Shown here one piece after another: positions 32,998-41,486 of a stretch of 64,000 nucleotides of DNA; within the stretch, counting starts at the first letter, position 1; every line of letters begins with the position of its first letter. The notes below the pieces were generated by a model. The model saw nothing but the letters and a program-made list of their open reading frames with translations, made no database searches and was not told where the DNA came from. Source of the stretch: JAEUMY01 sp031394355 (GTDB lineage: Bacteria; Pseudomonadota; Gammaproteobacteria; Burkholderiales; Usitatibacteraceae); contig JANNSU010000042.1 in the NCBI GenBank assembly GCA_031394355.1, forward strand, positions 1 through 64,000, in the 5' to 3' direction. The translations under genes were made by a program, and so were the position numbers.

Positions 32998-33918
32998 TCA
33001 GCCGTCGAGGAAGGCTGTGAGCAGCGCTGCCAGCGCCTCCGGTTGATCGTGTTGCAGCATGTGGCCCGCCAGGGAAAGGGTTTCCCTGCGAATATTCGCA
33101 AAGCAGGCGGCGCGCGTGGCCAGGTCAGCATCGTCTGTACCGTGAAAGCGCTGAAGCAAAGCCGACTGGTCACCTTGTACCCAAAGCACCGGTGCAGTCA
33201 CTCGCCGCCAGGCTGCCTCGGCCTCCGCCAGCCGGTACTGGATCGGGCCGGCAGATTTATGGCGCGGGTCATGTTTCAGCGTGAATCCTTCTGAAGTCTG
33301 GCGTGACTGCTCGGCTGCGAGGAAGTGTGCCCGCCCCAGGCTGAGTCGCGGGTTGGCCTGCTGAAGCCGTGCTGCGAGCGCATTCAGGTTGGGATAGGGG
33401 CGCAGCATGGACGGGGATTCAGCGTCTGACTTGAGATCATCCAGCCACCGCGTGAGTCGATCTGGAGATGTTGCGGGCGACGTGTCTGGCAGGCCGAATC
33501 CTTCCAGGGACACAAGCTTCTTGATGCGGGCGGGGCGCAATCCGGCATAGGTGCAGGCGATGTTGCCGCCCATGCTGTGGCCGACAAGCCGCACCGGGGC
33601 GCTGCCCAATTGCTTGTCGAGAAACGCATCCAGGTCGGCATGGTAGTCGGCAAACCAGTATCCGTCCTGCGGCCACTCGCTGTCGCCAAACCCGCGCCAG
33701 TCGGGCGCGATGAATCGAAATTGGTCAGGCATGGCATCGACCATAAACTGCCAGGACGATGACGCATCCATCCAGCCATGAAGCAATACCACGGGCATGG
33801 CATCCGGCTCGCCCCACTCCCGGAAGGCATGGCGCAGACCGCGAATATTCGCATGGCCAATGCGCGCCGGCCGACGGGCTGCAAAGGGGATTGAATTGTC
33901 AGGATGATCAGATTGCAT
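32998..33918 (-). CDS. Alpha/beta-fold hydrolase
   Basis: A 306-residue cytoplasmic alpha/beta hydrolase. LLHGWMDASSSW forms the oxyanion region, GHSMGG carries the nucleophile serine (S115), and the catalytic histidine is probably in AGHMLQHD near residue 289. The product resembles general esterase/lipase-like hydrolases of the MhpC type. It holds two palindrome copies (33088 and 33841), both read as ANIR. It is divergent from the zinc-ribbon protein gene. Confidence 0.85.
   Translation of the reverse strand: MQSDHPDNSIPFAARRPARIGHANIRGLRHAFREWGEPDAMPVVLLHGWMDASSSWQFMVDAMPDQFRFIAPDWRGFGDSEWPQDGYWFADYHADLDAFLDKQLGSAPVRLVGHSMGGNIACTYAGLRPARIKKLVSLEGFGLPDTSPATSPDRLTRWLDDLKSDAESPSMLRPYPNLNALAARLQQANPRLSLGRAHFLAAEQSRQTSEGFTLKHDPRHKSAGPIQYRLAEAEAAWRRVTAPVLWVQGDQSALLQRFHGTDDADLATRAACFANIRRETLSLAGHMLQHDQPEALAALLTAFLDG
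33088..33099. repeat. GCGAATATTCGC palindrome, copy 16
   Basis: Exact copy with T/A flanks near the 3' end of the alpha/beta hydrolase gene, read as ANIR on the minus strand. Confidence 0.9.
33841..33852. repeat. GCGAATATTCGC palindrome, copy 17
   Basis: Exact copy near the 5' end of the same hydrolase gene, again read as ANIR. Confidence 0.9.
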
Positions 33919-34012
33919 TAGGCTTTCGAGCAGCTATGCATGGTCCACAAGAAAAAAATCAGAATCTCATTATCGCCCTGACAGCCCGAACGGGGCCGTC
34001 CGGCGCTGCGCC

Positions 34013-34744
34013 ATGAGGTGTCCGAGCTGCAAACAGGACATGGTCGAAGAGTCCATACCGCGTGAGCACCATGGCGAGATCGTCCTCGACATCTGCTATC
34101 ACTGCCACGTCATATGGTTTGACCAGATGGAAAGCGCAGGACTGCCACCTGCAGGCGTTCTCTCACTGTTCCGCAAACTGCATCAGCACGATGCCGACAC
34201 GCGTCTACCGCTGGCTGACCGGCTGGGCTGCGTGCGTTGCGCCCAACCCCTCGCCATGGCGCAGGATTTTGTCAGGGCCGGACGGATCAGCTATTACCGC
34301 TGCCCTGAGGGGCACGGTCGGCTTACGTCTTTTGTGCAATTTCTGCGGGAGAAGCAGTTCATCCGCTCACTGACTGCGCTGGAGCTGAATCAGCTGAAGG
34401 CCACCGTGAAACAGGTGAAGTGTTCCAGCTGCGGCGGGCCGATTGACCTGTCCCGCGACAGCGCCTGCGGCTATTGCCGTGCGCCGATTGCCGTCCTGGA
34501 TGCCGACGCCGTGGAGAAGGCGATCGCCAAGCTGTCAGCCGCAGAGGCCAAGCGCGGCCAGGTAGACCCGGAAAAGCTTGCTGCGCTGCAGAAAGAGGAC
34601 GAGAAGCGACGCAAGGCACTTGCGCGCATGTCCGGCATGGATCAGGGTCATGCTGGCATGTGGAAGCAGACGGCGGATCGTGGCATCGACACGGTCGATC
34701 TGGTCGCGGGCGGGATCGCGATCCTGATTGCGTTGATCAGTTGA
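34013..34744 (+). CDS. Zinc-ribbon protein with C-terminal membrane anchor
   Basis: A 243-residue protein with several CxxC pairs: MRCPSC and ICYHC at the N-terminus (a TFIIB-type zinc ribbon), LGCVRCAQP and YYRCPEG in the middle, and VKCSSCGG with CGYCRAP near residue 140. A charged helix (EKAIAKLSAAEAKRGQ) is followed by a final membrane segment (VDLVAGGIAILIALI). The function is unknown. It runs into the SRPBCC gene ten bases downstream. Confidence 0.75.
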   Translation: MRCPSCKQDMVEESIPREHHGEIVLDICYHCHVIWFDQMESAGLPPAGVLSLFRKLHQHDADTRLPLADRLGCVRCAQPLAMAQDFVRAGRISYYRCPEGHGRLTSFVQFLREKQFIRSLTALELNQLKATVKQVKCSSCGGPIDLSRDSACGYCRAPIAVLDADAVEKAIAKLSAAEAKRGQVDPEKLAALQKEDEKRRKALARMSGMDQGHAGMWKQTADRGIDTVDLVAGGIAILIALIS

Positions 34745-34754
34745 GGAGGATCAA

Positions 34755-35285
34755 ATGAGGATTCTCAAGATTGTTGCCTTGGTGCTGGCGTCTCTTGTCG
34801 TACTCCTTGCGATCGTTGGTTTCTTGCTGCCCGGCACGTATCGTGTTGAGCGCGCCGTGGAGATTAACGCGACGGCGGAGAAGATTTTTCCTTTGCTCGA
34901 AGACCCCAAAGCCTGGAAGCAATGGTCTGCGTGGAATCAGCGTGATCCGGCCATGAAGGTGACCTATTCCGGTGCGGCATCGGGTACCGGCGCCAAGTGG
35001 AGCTGGGAGAGTGCGACCGAGGGCTCGGGCGAGATGACTTTCACTCGCGTGGATGCACCCCGAGTGCTGGAGTACAAGCTGTGGTTTCCTGAGTTCCAGA
35101 GTGGTTCCATCGGAGCGCTGGTGCTCGAGCCCAATGGGCAGCGCGTTCGTCTTGTCTGGCGCAATGAAGGCAAGATGGATGCCAAGCCGATTGGTGGTTA
35201 CCTCGCGCTCGTCATGGATCGCATGGTTGGCCCGGATTTCGAAGCGGGTTTGAAGATCCTCAAGGCAATCGCAGAGCGGTCCTGA
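34755..35285 (+). CDS. SRPBCC / polyketide-cyclase-like protein
   Basis: A 176-residue protein: an N-terminal membrane segment or uncleaved signal (LKIVALVLASLVVLLAIVGFLL), then a START-like lipid-binding fold starting YRVERAVEINATAEKIFPLLEDPKAWKQW and ending with a long C-terminal helix. Such proteins bind hydrophobic ligands; the ligand is unknown. AGGAGG lies upstream of the ATG. Confidence 0.8.
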   Translation: MRILKIVALVLASLVVLLAIVGFLLPGTYRVERAVEINATAEKIFPLLEDPKAWKQWSAWNQRDPAMKVTYSGAASGTGAKWSWESATEGSGEMTFTRVDAPRVLEYKLWFPEFQSGSIGALVLEPNGQRVRLVWRNEGKMDAKPIGGYLALVMDRMVGPDFEAGLKILKAIAERS

Positions 35286-35373
35286 ACGAGTGTTCGCACA
35301 ATGCCTGCAATGCATCTCTGTGCAGGAAACGCAACGAACTGCGATTTTCACTCTGAAAATATGTGTCAAACCG

Positions 35374-35402
35374 TTGACATTTCCTTTAGCGGTGTGCATT
35401 CT
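35374..35402 (+). promoter_or_regulatory. Possible promoter of the H1-like gene
   Basis: A perfect -35 box TTGACA at 35374-35379, with a weak -10 (CATTCT) 17 bases on. It lies about 110 bases before the gene, leaving room for a leader. Confidence 0.4.
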
Positions 35403-35511
35403 CACGTCTGTCTCCGGAACGGAGCAAACCCGTTAGGGCGTGAACATCGGGTTAGAGGGAAATGAATCGCTCGTGTTCACATGACCAACAATCTTGCTAG
35501 GAGGAAGTTAA

Positions 35512-35970
35512 ATGGCAGCTAAGAAGCCCGCAGCAAAAAAACCCGCCGCTAAGAAGCCGGCAGCCAAGAAGCCCGCAGCAAAAAAGCCGGCAGCAGCAAA
35601 GAAACCCGCCGCCAAGAAGCCGGCAGCAGCAAAGAAGCCCGCTGCGAAGAAGCCCGTCGCCAAGAAGCCCGTTGCCAAAAAGGCAGCAGCGCCCAAAGCC
35701 GCGAAGCCAAAAGTCAAGCGCAAGCCCAACGCAGCGTTCATGAAGCCGCTGACCCCGTCAGCCGCTCTGGCCGCCGTGGTGGGTGCAGCAGCGCTGCCCC
35801 GTACCGAAGTCACCAGCAAGATCTGGGCTTACATCAAGAAAATCGGCCTCCAGGACAAGCTGAACAGGCGCATGATCAACGCCGATGCCAAGCTGCAAGC
35901 CATTTTCGGTGGCAAGAAGCAGGTATCGATGTTTGAAATGACCAAGCTGGTCAGCAACCATCTGAAGTAA
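35512..35970 (+). CDS. Histone-H1-like tail fused to a SWIB/MDM2 domain
   Basis: A 152-residue basic protein. Residues 2-60 are about a dozen AAKKP/AAKKPA repeats like the C-terminal tails of H1 histones and of bacterial nucleoid proteins; residues 75-150 form a SWIB domain (FMKPLTPSAALAAVVG, VTSKIWAYIKKIGLQDK). It probably binds and compacts DNA. The start has a strong AGGAGG site and the gene is followed by an intrinsic terminator. The repeat tract is prone to length change. Confidence 0.9.
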   Translation: MAAKKPAAKKPAAKKPAAKKPAAKKPAAAKKPAAKKPAAAKKPAAKKPVAKKPVAKKAAAPKAAKPKVKRKPNAAFMKPLTPSAALAAVVGAAALPRTEVTSKIWAYIKKIGLQDKLNRRMINADAKLQAIFGGKKQVSMFEMTKLVSNHLK

Positions 35971-35995
35971 TCGGTTGCAGTATCAACAGACGAAG

Positions 35996-36024
35996 GGCAG
36001 CGGAGCGATCCGCTGCCTTTTTTT
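35996..36024 (+). terminator. Intrinsic terminator after the H1-like gene
   Basis: GGCAGCGG (35996-36003), loop AGCGAT, CCGCTGCC (36010-36017), then seven T's. Confidence 0.92.
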
Positions 36025-36099
36025 CTTGCCCTTGCGTTTCGCCGGACACTTGCGGTTCGGAGTGCGCAGGTCGTACGCGCCCCGAAAGCAGGAGACACC

Positions 36100-36498
36100 A
36101 TGCACCAAAAGCTTGCCTTGACCTTGGATGATGCCCGTCGAATTGCCGCGGCAGCCGAGTCCGAAGCGGTGAAGAACGGCTGGAGCGTTTGCATCGCCAT
36201 CGTGGATGATGGGGCCCACCTGATGCATTTCATCCGATTGGACGGCGCGCAACTCGCCAGCGTCGACATCGCTTTGGGCAAGGCAAGGAGTGCACTGCTT
36301 GGCAAACGCCCCACCAAAGCCTATGAGGACCTGATCGCCGGAGGCCGTACTGCAGCCCTGTCCATGCCAGGCATCACCCATCTTGAAGGCGGCGTTCCGA
36401 TCGTGGTTGATGGTCAGTTTGTCGGTGCAGTGGGTGTGTCGGGGGTGAAGTCCTCGCAGGATGCCCAGATTGCGGACGCAGGCATCGCGGCGCTCTGA
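36100..36498 (+). CDS. GlcG/HbpS family protein
   Basis: A 132-residue single-domain protein: LTLDDARRIAAAAESEA at the start, VAIVDDG-like CIAIVDDGAHLMHFIRLDGA, and GGVPIVVDGQFVGAVGVSG at the end are the family's hallmarks. Members bind haem or corrinoid-like ligands or accompany glycolate genes; neither partner is visible here, so the role is open. There is no signal peptide. Confidence 0.85.
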   Translation: MHQKLALTLDDARRIAAAAESEAVKNGWSVCIAIVDDGAHLMHFIRLDGAQLASVDIALGKARSALLGKRPTKAYEDLIAGGRTAALSMPGITHLEGGVPIVVDGQFVGAVGVSGVKSSQDAQIADAGIAAL

Positions 36499-36564
36499 GC
36501 GCCATTCATTGCAGCCAATCTGCTGCTTTCCCGCCGCCGTGACTACGCACAGGACTGCCTGCTT

Positions 36565-36576
36565 GCGAATATTCGC
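36565..36576. repeat. GCGAATATTCGC palindrome, copy 18
   Basis: Exact copy in the intergenic space 81 bases upstream of the SDR gene. Confidence 0.9.
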
Positions 36577-36656
36577 GAGGCGACCAACCGGCGCATGTCG
36601 CGACATCGTCATGTGACATGCATAATGGGGTCTCCACCAGAACAACACATTGACGC

Positions 36657-37379
36657 ATGAAGCTATTTCTCGTCACCGGCAGTACCAGCGGACTGGGACT
36701 TGCGCTGGTTGATCGTCTGGCCCGGCAACCGGACACCGAGGTCATTGGCGTGTCGAGGCGGCCGCTGGCGGTACCTAACGTGCGCAACGTCGAGATCGAC
36801 CTGTCGCAACCCGCCGACATCGTGCCTGGCATCACCGCAGCACTGGCAGCATGCCCGCTGCCGCAGTATGCGGAGGCGGTACTGATCAACAATGCAGGGG
36901 TCGTGGCACCGGTGGCACCGCTGACGCGCATCGACGCCGGCCTGCTTGACCTCAATTTGCGCACCAACCTTGCCGGACCGATGCTGGTCATGCAGGCGTT
37001 CATCGAGGCGACAAACGGACGCGCAAGAAAGCGACTCATCATCAATATCTCATCGGGCGCAGGGCGCCGCCCGGTGTCAGGCTGGGCCGCCTACTGCGCG
37101 AGCAAGGCGGGCCTCGACATGGCCACACGCGTTGCAGCGTTGGAGGCGCCGCCCGGTTTGGTGATCTGCTCGTTGGCGCCAGGTGTCATCGATACGCCGA
37201 TGCAGGTGGCCATTCGTGATTCGCGCTCCGAGGATTTTCCGGACCTGGGACGATTCCAGGCCATGATGGCTGAGGGTACGCTTCGCCCCGCTGCGGAAGT
37301 GGCTGACATCATCCTGCGTCATGTGGAGCACGGTAGCTTCAAGCACGGCGCGCTTCACGATCTTCGCGAAATGGTCTGA
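36657..37379 (+). CDS. Short-chain dehydrogenase/reductase
   Basis: A 240-residue SDR. The NAD(P)-binding TGSTSGLG at the N-terminus, the NNAG motif at about 81-84 and the catalytic YCASK near residue 145 are all intact. It resembles sepiapterin-reductase-like SDRs by its SGAGRRPVSGWAAYCASK region. The substrate is unknown. Its stop is immediately followed by the GGDEF-EAL gene, suggesting co-transcription. Confidence 0.85.
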   Translation: MKLFLVTGSTSGLGLALVDRLARQPDTEVIGVSRRPLAVPNVRNVEIDLSQPADIVPGITAALAACPLPQYAEAVLINNAGVVAPVAPLTRIDAGLLDLNLRTNLAGPMLVMQAFIEATNGRARKRLIINISSGAGRRPVSGWAAYCASKAGLDMATRVAALEAPPGLVICSLAPGVIDTPMQVAIRDSRSEDFPDLGRFQAMMAEGTLRPAAEVADIILRHVEHGSFKHGALHDLREMV

Positions 37380-37388
37380 TTGGCGCAA

Positions 37389-39563
37389 ATGGCTGCCGAA
37401 GTCGAACGAGAATTGGCCCGAATCGGCGATGCGCTGCAACACTGCGAGGCGCAGTATGCTGAAGTCATCAGCGCGTTCGAGGCTTTGGATGCCGGCATCG
37501 TCTACTACGATTCTGTCGACCGCCTTGTGTTCTGCAATTCGTCTTTCCGGGAGATGTATCGTGAAATGGCGGATTGTCTGGTGCCCGGAACCTTGTTCGC
37601 TGAAATTGCCCGCCGATTTGTTCGCTCGGGGCTGGGCGTGCACAAGGACTGGGACGAGGATCGCTACGTTGACTGGCTGATCGCGAATCATCGGGCACCA
37701 AACCCCGAGGGGTACGAGGTTTCATATCGTGACGGCCAGTGGCTCCTCATTTCTGATCACCGCACAGCCAATGGCGGGCTCATCGGGTTACGGGTGGATA
37801 TCACTCAGCGCAAGGCAGCCGAGGTTGCGCTTGCAGCCAGCGAACAGCGATTCAAGAGTCTTCTGGAAATGTCGTCCGACTGGTATTGGGAGCAAGACGA
37901 GGAGTACCGCTTCACGCGCTTGTCCGAAGGCCACTTGCGCCTGGTCGGCGTACATGCCGACCAACGCCTCGGCAAGCGGCGCTGGGAGTTGGGTCTCACC
38001 GGCGTCAGCGAAGAAGCGTGGATTGAACACCGTCGCCTGCTGGACGCGCGTCAGCCTTTTCGGAGTTTTGAATACCAGTTGCTTTCTCCGGATGGCCGAC
38101 TGTTCTATATCAGCGTGTCCGGGGTACCTGTGTTTGATTGCAGCGGTCGCTTCAGCGGCTATCGTGGTACCGGCACGGACATCACGCAGCGCAAGGCATA
38201 TGAAGCGCGCATCAAGGAACTTGCCGAATACGACTTCCTGACTGGACTGCCAAACCGGAGTCTGCTGAATACTCGCTTCGATCTGGCCGAAAGACTTGCG
38301 CGTCGATCCGGCCAAATGCTGGCTCTCATGTTCATCGACCTTGACCGGTTCAAAAATATCAACGATTCGCTCGGACACCCGGTCGGGGACAAATTGCTGG
38401 CCGAGACGGCGCAGAGATTGCGTGACCTGGTGAGATCAACGGACACGGTGTCGCGACATGGCGGCGACGAGTTTCTCATTTTGCTGAATGACATCGGCCA
38501 TCCTGCAAACGTGGGGCGAATTGCAGAGCAGGTTCTGGCTGAACTGTCTCGCCCTTACAGCGTTGCGGGTCATGAGTTGATCGTGACGCCTTCGATCGGC
38601 ATCACCGTATGGCCATCGGACGCAGAAGACTTGCCCGAACTGGTGCGCCAGGCCGATATGGCGATGTATCACTCGAAGTCGATGGGCCGAAACCAGTACA
38701 GCTTCTTCAAGGACGAGATGAACATCCGGGTTCATGAGCGCCTTGCGCTGGAGAACGCACTGCGCCGGGCCATCCAGAACAACGAGTTCTATCTGGAGTT
38801 CCAGCCCGTTTTTGATCTGCGAACACGCCGCATCACCAGCGCCGAGGCACTGCTGCGCTGGGTGCATCCAGAGTTGGGCCAAGTGTCGCCCGCGCGCTTC
38901 ATTCCCATAGCAGAGGACACCGGTCTCATTGTGCCCATCGGCGACCTGGTGATCGGTAAAGTATGCGAGCGCAAGGAAGCGCTCGCGGGATCACCGCACG
39001 CTTGGTTGCCCATCGCAATAAATCTTTCGGCGATCCAGCTGCGTGACCGTCATCTGCTTGAGGTGCTGCCGGCGAAATTCCATCAGCATGGATTGCAGCC
39101 CGGCGCACTGGAGCTGGAAATCACGGAGAGTCTTCTTCTCTCGGAATCGGAGTCTGCTGCGGGAATGCTGCAGGCATTGAGGGTCGAGGGCATGCGCCTG
39201 GTGATCGATGACTTCGGTACCGGCTATTCCAACCTGGGCTTTCTTCGCAAATTTGCCATCGACAAGCTCAAGGTCGACCAGAGTTTCATTCGAGATATTC
39301 CCGCCGACTACAACGCCATGGCATTGGCACGGGGCATCATTGGCCTGGCCAAGAGTGTTGGCCTTCGAACTGTGGCAGAGGGAATTGAGACTCAGGCTCA
39401 ACTTGACTTCCTTGTCGATGCGGGATGCGATGAGGGGCAGGGCTATTTGCTGGCTCGGCCAGCCAGCTACGAGACGCTGATTGAACTTCTGGACGCACAG
39501 CACGAGGCGGAAGTGTCCAAATCTACTCGCCTGAGGTTTCTGAGCCACCTGAAGGGAACTTGA
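37389..39563 (+). CDS. PAS-PAS-GGDEF-EAL c-di-GMP signalling protein
   Basis: A 724-residue cytoplasmic protein. Two PAS-type sensor domains occupy about residues 20-140 and 150-265. The diguanylate cyclase domain has an intact GGDEF near residue 357 (RHGGDEFLIL) with the RxxD inhibitory site (RSTD) five residues before it. The phosphodiesterase domain keeps EAL (SAEALLRW), EITES, DDFGTGYSNL and KVDQSFI, so both activities could be live. The ATG at 37389 is taken; a TTG at 37380 abuts the SDR stop. Its 3' end overlaps the converging DUF455 gene by 41 bases. Confidence 0.92.
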   Translation: MAAEVERELARIGDALQHCEAQYAEVISAFEALDAGIVYYDSVDRLVFCNSSFREMYREMADCLVPGTLFAEIARRFVRSGLGVHKDWDEDRYVDWLIANHRAPNPEGYEVSYRDGQWLLISDHRTANGGLIGLRVDITQRKAAEVALAASEQRFKSLLEMSSDWYWEQDEEYRFTRLSEGHLRLVGVHADQRLGKRRWELGLTGVSEEAWIEHRRLLDARQPFRSFEYQLLSPDGRLFYISVSGVPVFDCSGRFSGYRGTGTDITQRKAYEARIKELAEYDFLTGLPNRSLLNTRFDLAERLARRSGQMLALMFIDLDRFKNINDSLGHPVGDKLLAETAQRLRDLVRSTDTVSRHGGDEFLILLNDIGHPANVGRIAEQVLAELSRPYSVAGHELIVTPSIGITVWPSDAEDLPELVRQADMAMYHSKSMGRNQYSFFKDEMNIRVHERLALENALRRAIQNNEFYLEFQPVFDLRTRRITSAEALLRWVHPELGQVSPARFIPIAEDTGLIVPIGDLVIGKVCERKEALAGSPHAWLPIAINLSAIQLRDRHLLEVLPAKFHQHGLQPGALELEITESLLLSESESAAGMLQALRVEGMRLVIDDFGTGYSNLGFLRKFAIDKLKVDQSFIRDIPADYNAMALARGIIGLAKSVGLRTVAEGIETQAQLDFLVDAGCDEGQGYLLARPASYETLIELLDAQHEAEVSKSTRLRFLSHLKGT

Positions 39564-40359
39564 TTGAGCTGATTTGGCGGATTTCGTCCGCAGTGAAGCC
39601 CGCGGCGAGTCTCGCGGCCATGTTTGGCGGCGAACGCAAGAGCGGCGCATTGTGCGCTGCCATCAGGGCGAGAAACGTCTCGACAGGCTCCAGGCCGCGG
39701 GCGTTGCAAAGCCAGTGATACCAGTGCGTGCCGATGGCGACATGGCCGATTTCGTCCTGAAGAATGACCTTCAGAATGTCTGCCGCCTTGTGGTCCCCGG
39801 ACTGTGTCAGCTTTGCAATCAGACCGGGCGTGACATCCAGGCCGCGCGCCTCCAGCACTCTGGGTACCAGTGCCATGCGCGCGAGCGCATCATGCACTGT
39901 CTTTCTCGCCATATCCCACAATCCATCATGTGCTACGCAGTCGCCGTACTCGCAGCCGATGGCGCGCAGGTGATCGCGCAGCAGTGTGAAGTGGGCCGCT
40001 TCTTCGATTGCGACCTTGCGCCAGTCAGAATAGTAGGTGGCAGGAAATCCATCAAATCGCCAGATTGCATCCAAAGCCAGGTTGACGGCGTTGAATTCAA
40101 TGTGCGCCAGGGCATGCAGAAGCGCGATCCGGCCTGTTTGGCTGGCAAGACTCCGCCGCTTGACTGCGGTGGGTGGTACGAGTAACGGCCGGTCCGGGCG
40201 GCCTGGGGACAAATGGTGCGCAGTGTCGGGCACAGACCACAAGGGGTCGTTCGATCCAGCGGAGGGTAACACTGCCGTCCTGCGCAGTTTCTCTTCAAGG
40301 ACGGGCTCGTGCCAGACATCGAAGGCCACTTGGCGGAGGGTGGGGGCGTCAGTGCGCAT
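39523..40359 (-). CDS. DUF455 family ferritin-like protein
   Basis: A 278-residue protein of the DUF455 ferritin-like superfamily. The di-metal ligands are suggested by ALAHIEFNAVNLALD, VAIEEAAHFTLLRDHL and LQDEIGHVAIGTHW, each with the E/H spacing of ferritin-like helices. The role is unknown; a hydroxylase or tRNA-modifying function has been discussed for relatives. The last 41 bases overlap the 3' end of the GGDEF-EAL gene on the opposite strand. Confidence 0.82.
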   Translation of the reverse strand: MRTDAPTLRQVAFDVWHEPVLEEKLRRTAVLPSAGSNDPLWSVPDTAHHLSPGRPDRPLLVPPTAVKRRSLASQTGRIALLHALAHIEFNAVNLALDAIWRFDGFPATYYSDWRKVAIEEAAHFTLLRDHLRAIGCEYGDCVAHDGLWDMARKTVHDALARMALVPRVLEARGLDVTPGLIAKLTQSGDHKAADILKVILQDEIGHVAIGTHWYHWLCNARGLEPVETFLALMAAHNAPLLRSPPNMAARLAAGFTADEIRQISSIKFPSGGSETSGE

Positions 40360-40455
40360 GCGAAAAGTGTACCGGCATTGTGTAAGTGTCCCCTCTGAAT
40401 CTCGACGAAACCGAAATTGCCTTACGCTGTCTGATGCCGTTCAACGCAACTGGAG

Positions 40456-41124
40456 ATGCTGATCGTGTTCAAGTTTCCCTTTCCCCTGCAGGGCCATTTA
40501 TTCGTTCGAGAGTTGATTCGTTCCCTTGCCGTGTTCGCATGCATGTTGGGTTCGACTGCTGCATTCACCGCCGCGTCGCAATCGGCGCAGCCACCGAAGG
40601 TCGCCAAGGCCATATTTGCCGGTGGCTGCTTCTGGTGCATGGAAGCGCCATTTGACAAGCTGCCTGGCGTGATGTCCACCATCTCGGGATACATCGGTGG
40701 CAAGACGCTCAACCCGACCTATCAGCAGATCAGCACTGGCACGACAGGCCACACTGAGGCAGTCGAGGTCACCTACGATCCGGCGAAGGTCTCGTATGAA
40801 AAGTTGCTGGAAGTCTTTTGGCGCAACATCGATCCGACCACCAAAGATCGGCAGTTCTGCGACGGCGGCAGCCAATACCGTTCCGGAATTTTCTTTCTGA
40901 ATGCCGAGCAGAAGCGGCTTGCGGAATCATCCAAGGTGGCGCTGGTGAAGAGCAAACCGTTTGCAGGCGACATCGTGACCGAAATCACGATGGCCACGAC
41001 CTTCTATGCGGCGGAAGATTATCATCAAGACTACTACCTGAAGAACCCTGTCCGCTATAACTTGTATCGTTCTGGATGCGGGCGTGATGCGCGGCTGAAG
41101 CAGTTATGGGGCAGTGCACCCTGA
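40456..41124 (+). CDS. msrA: Peptide-methionine (S)-S-oxide reductase, exported form
   Basis: A 222-residue MsrA with an N-terminal hydrophobic signal (SLAVFACMLGSTAAFTA), so it probably repairs oxidised methionines in periplasmic proteins. The catalytic cysteine is C58 in AGGCFWCME, and a C-terminal Cys in YRSGCGRD could resolve the sulfenic acid. GHTEAVEVTYDP and AEDYHQDYYLKNP are typical. The ATG at 40456 is the first in frame; a later one may trim the leader. It is divergent from the DUF455 gene. Confidence 0.93.
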   Translation: MLIVFKFPFPLQGHLFVRELIRSLAVFACMLGSTAAFTAASQSAQPPKVAKAIFAGGCFWCMEAPFDKLPGVMSTISGYIGGKTLNPTYQQISTGTTGHTEAVEVTYDPAKVSYEKLLEVFWRNIDPTTKDRQFCDGGSQYRSGIFFLNAEQKRLAESSKVALVKSKPFAGDIVTEITMATTFYAAEDYHQDYYLKNPVRYNLYRSGCGRDARLKQLWGSAP

Positions 41125-41220
41125 CGCGACGCGGAGGCCTGTCCCTCTGGGGCTCTCTTGGTGCCGTTTGTGTCGGGCAGCTGCGTCACCCAGGTAGGGA
41201 TTGAGCGAGGGGAAGCGGAC

Positions 41221-41436
41221 ATGACGATAGAAATGAAGCGCCTCAATGGGGGTGGAGTGCTGCGTGCAGCGGGTTACGACGAACGTAACCATGTCATGCG
41301 CGTGCAGCTTGAGCGGGGCACCTACGACTACGCCAACGTTGCGCCAGAACTTTACCGGCGGCTCATCAACGCGCCAACGCCCGGTGCCTTCTTTCGCGAT
41401 CAGATCGAGGAAGAATTCACCGGTCGGCGGGTGTAG
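41221..41436 (+). CDS. KTSC-domain protein
   Basis: A 71-residue protein matching the KTSC domain: a strand pair (LRAAGYDERNHVMRVQLERGTYDYANVAPELYRRL) and a terminal EEFTGRRV. Such proteins occur free-standing or fused to nucleases; function uncertain. The ATG at 41221 gives the minimal domain; longer starts add a low-complexity leader. Confidence 0.75.
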   Translation: MTIEMKRLNGGGVLRAAGYDERNHVMRVQLERGTYDYANVAPELYRRLINAPTPGAFFRDQIEEEFTGRRV

Positions 41437-41486
41437 CCGTCAGTCCGTTCACGACTTTCCGCAACCCCTTGGTTCCGCCAACAGCT

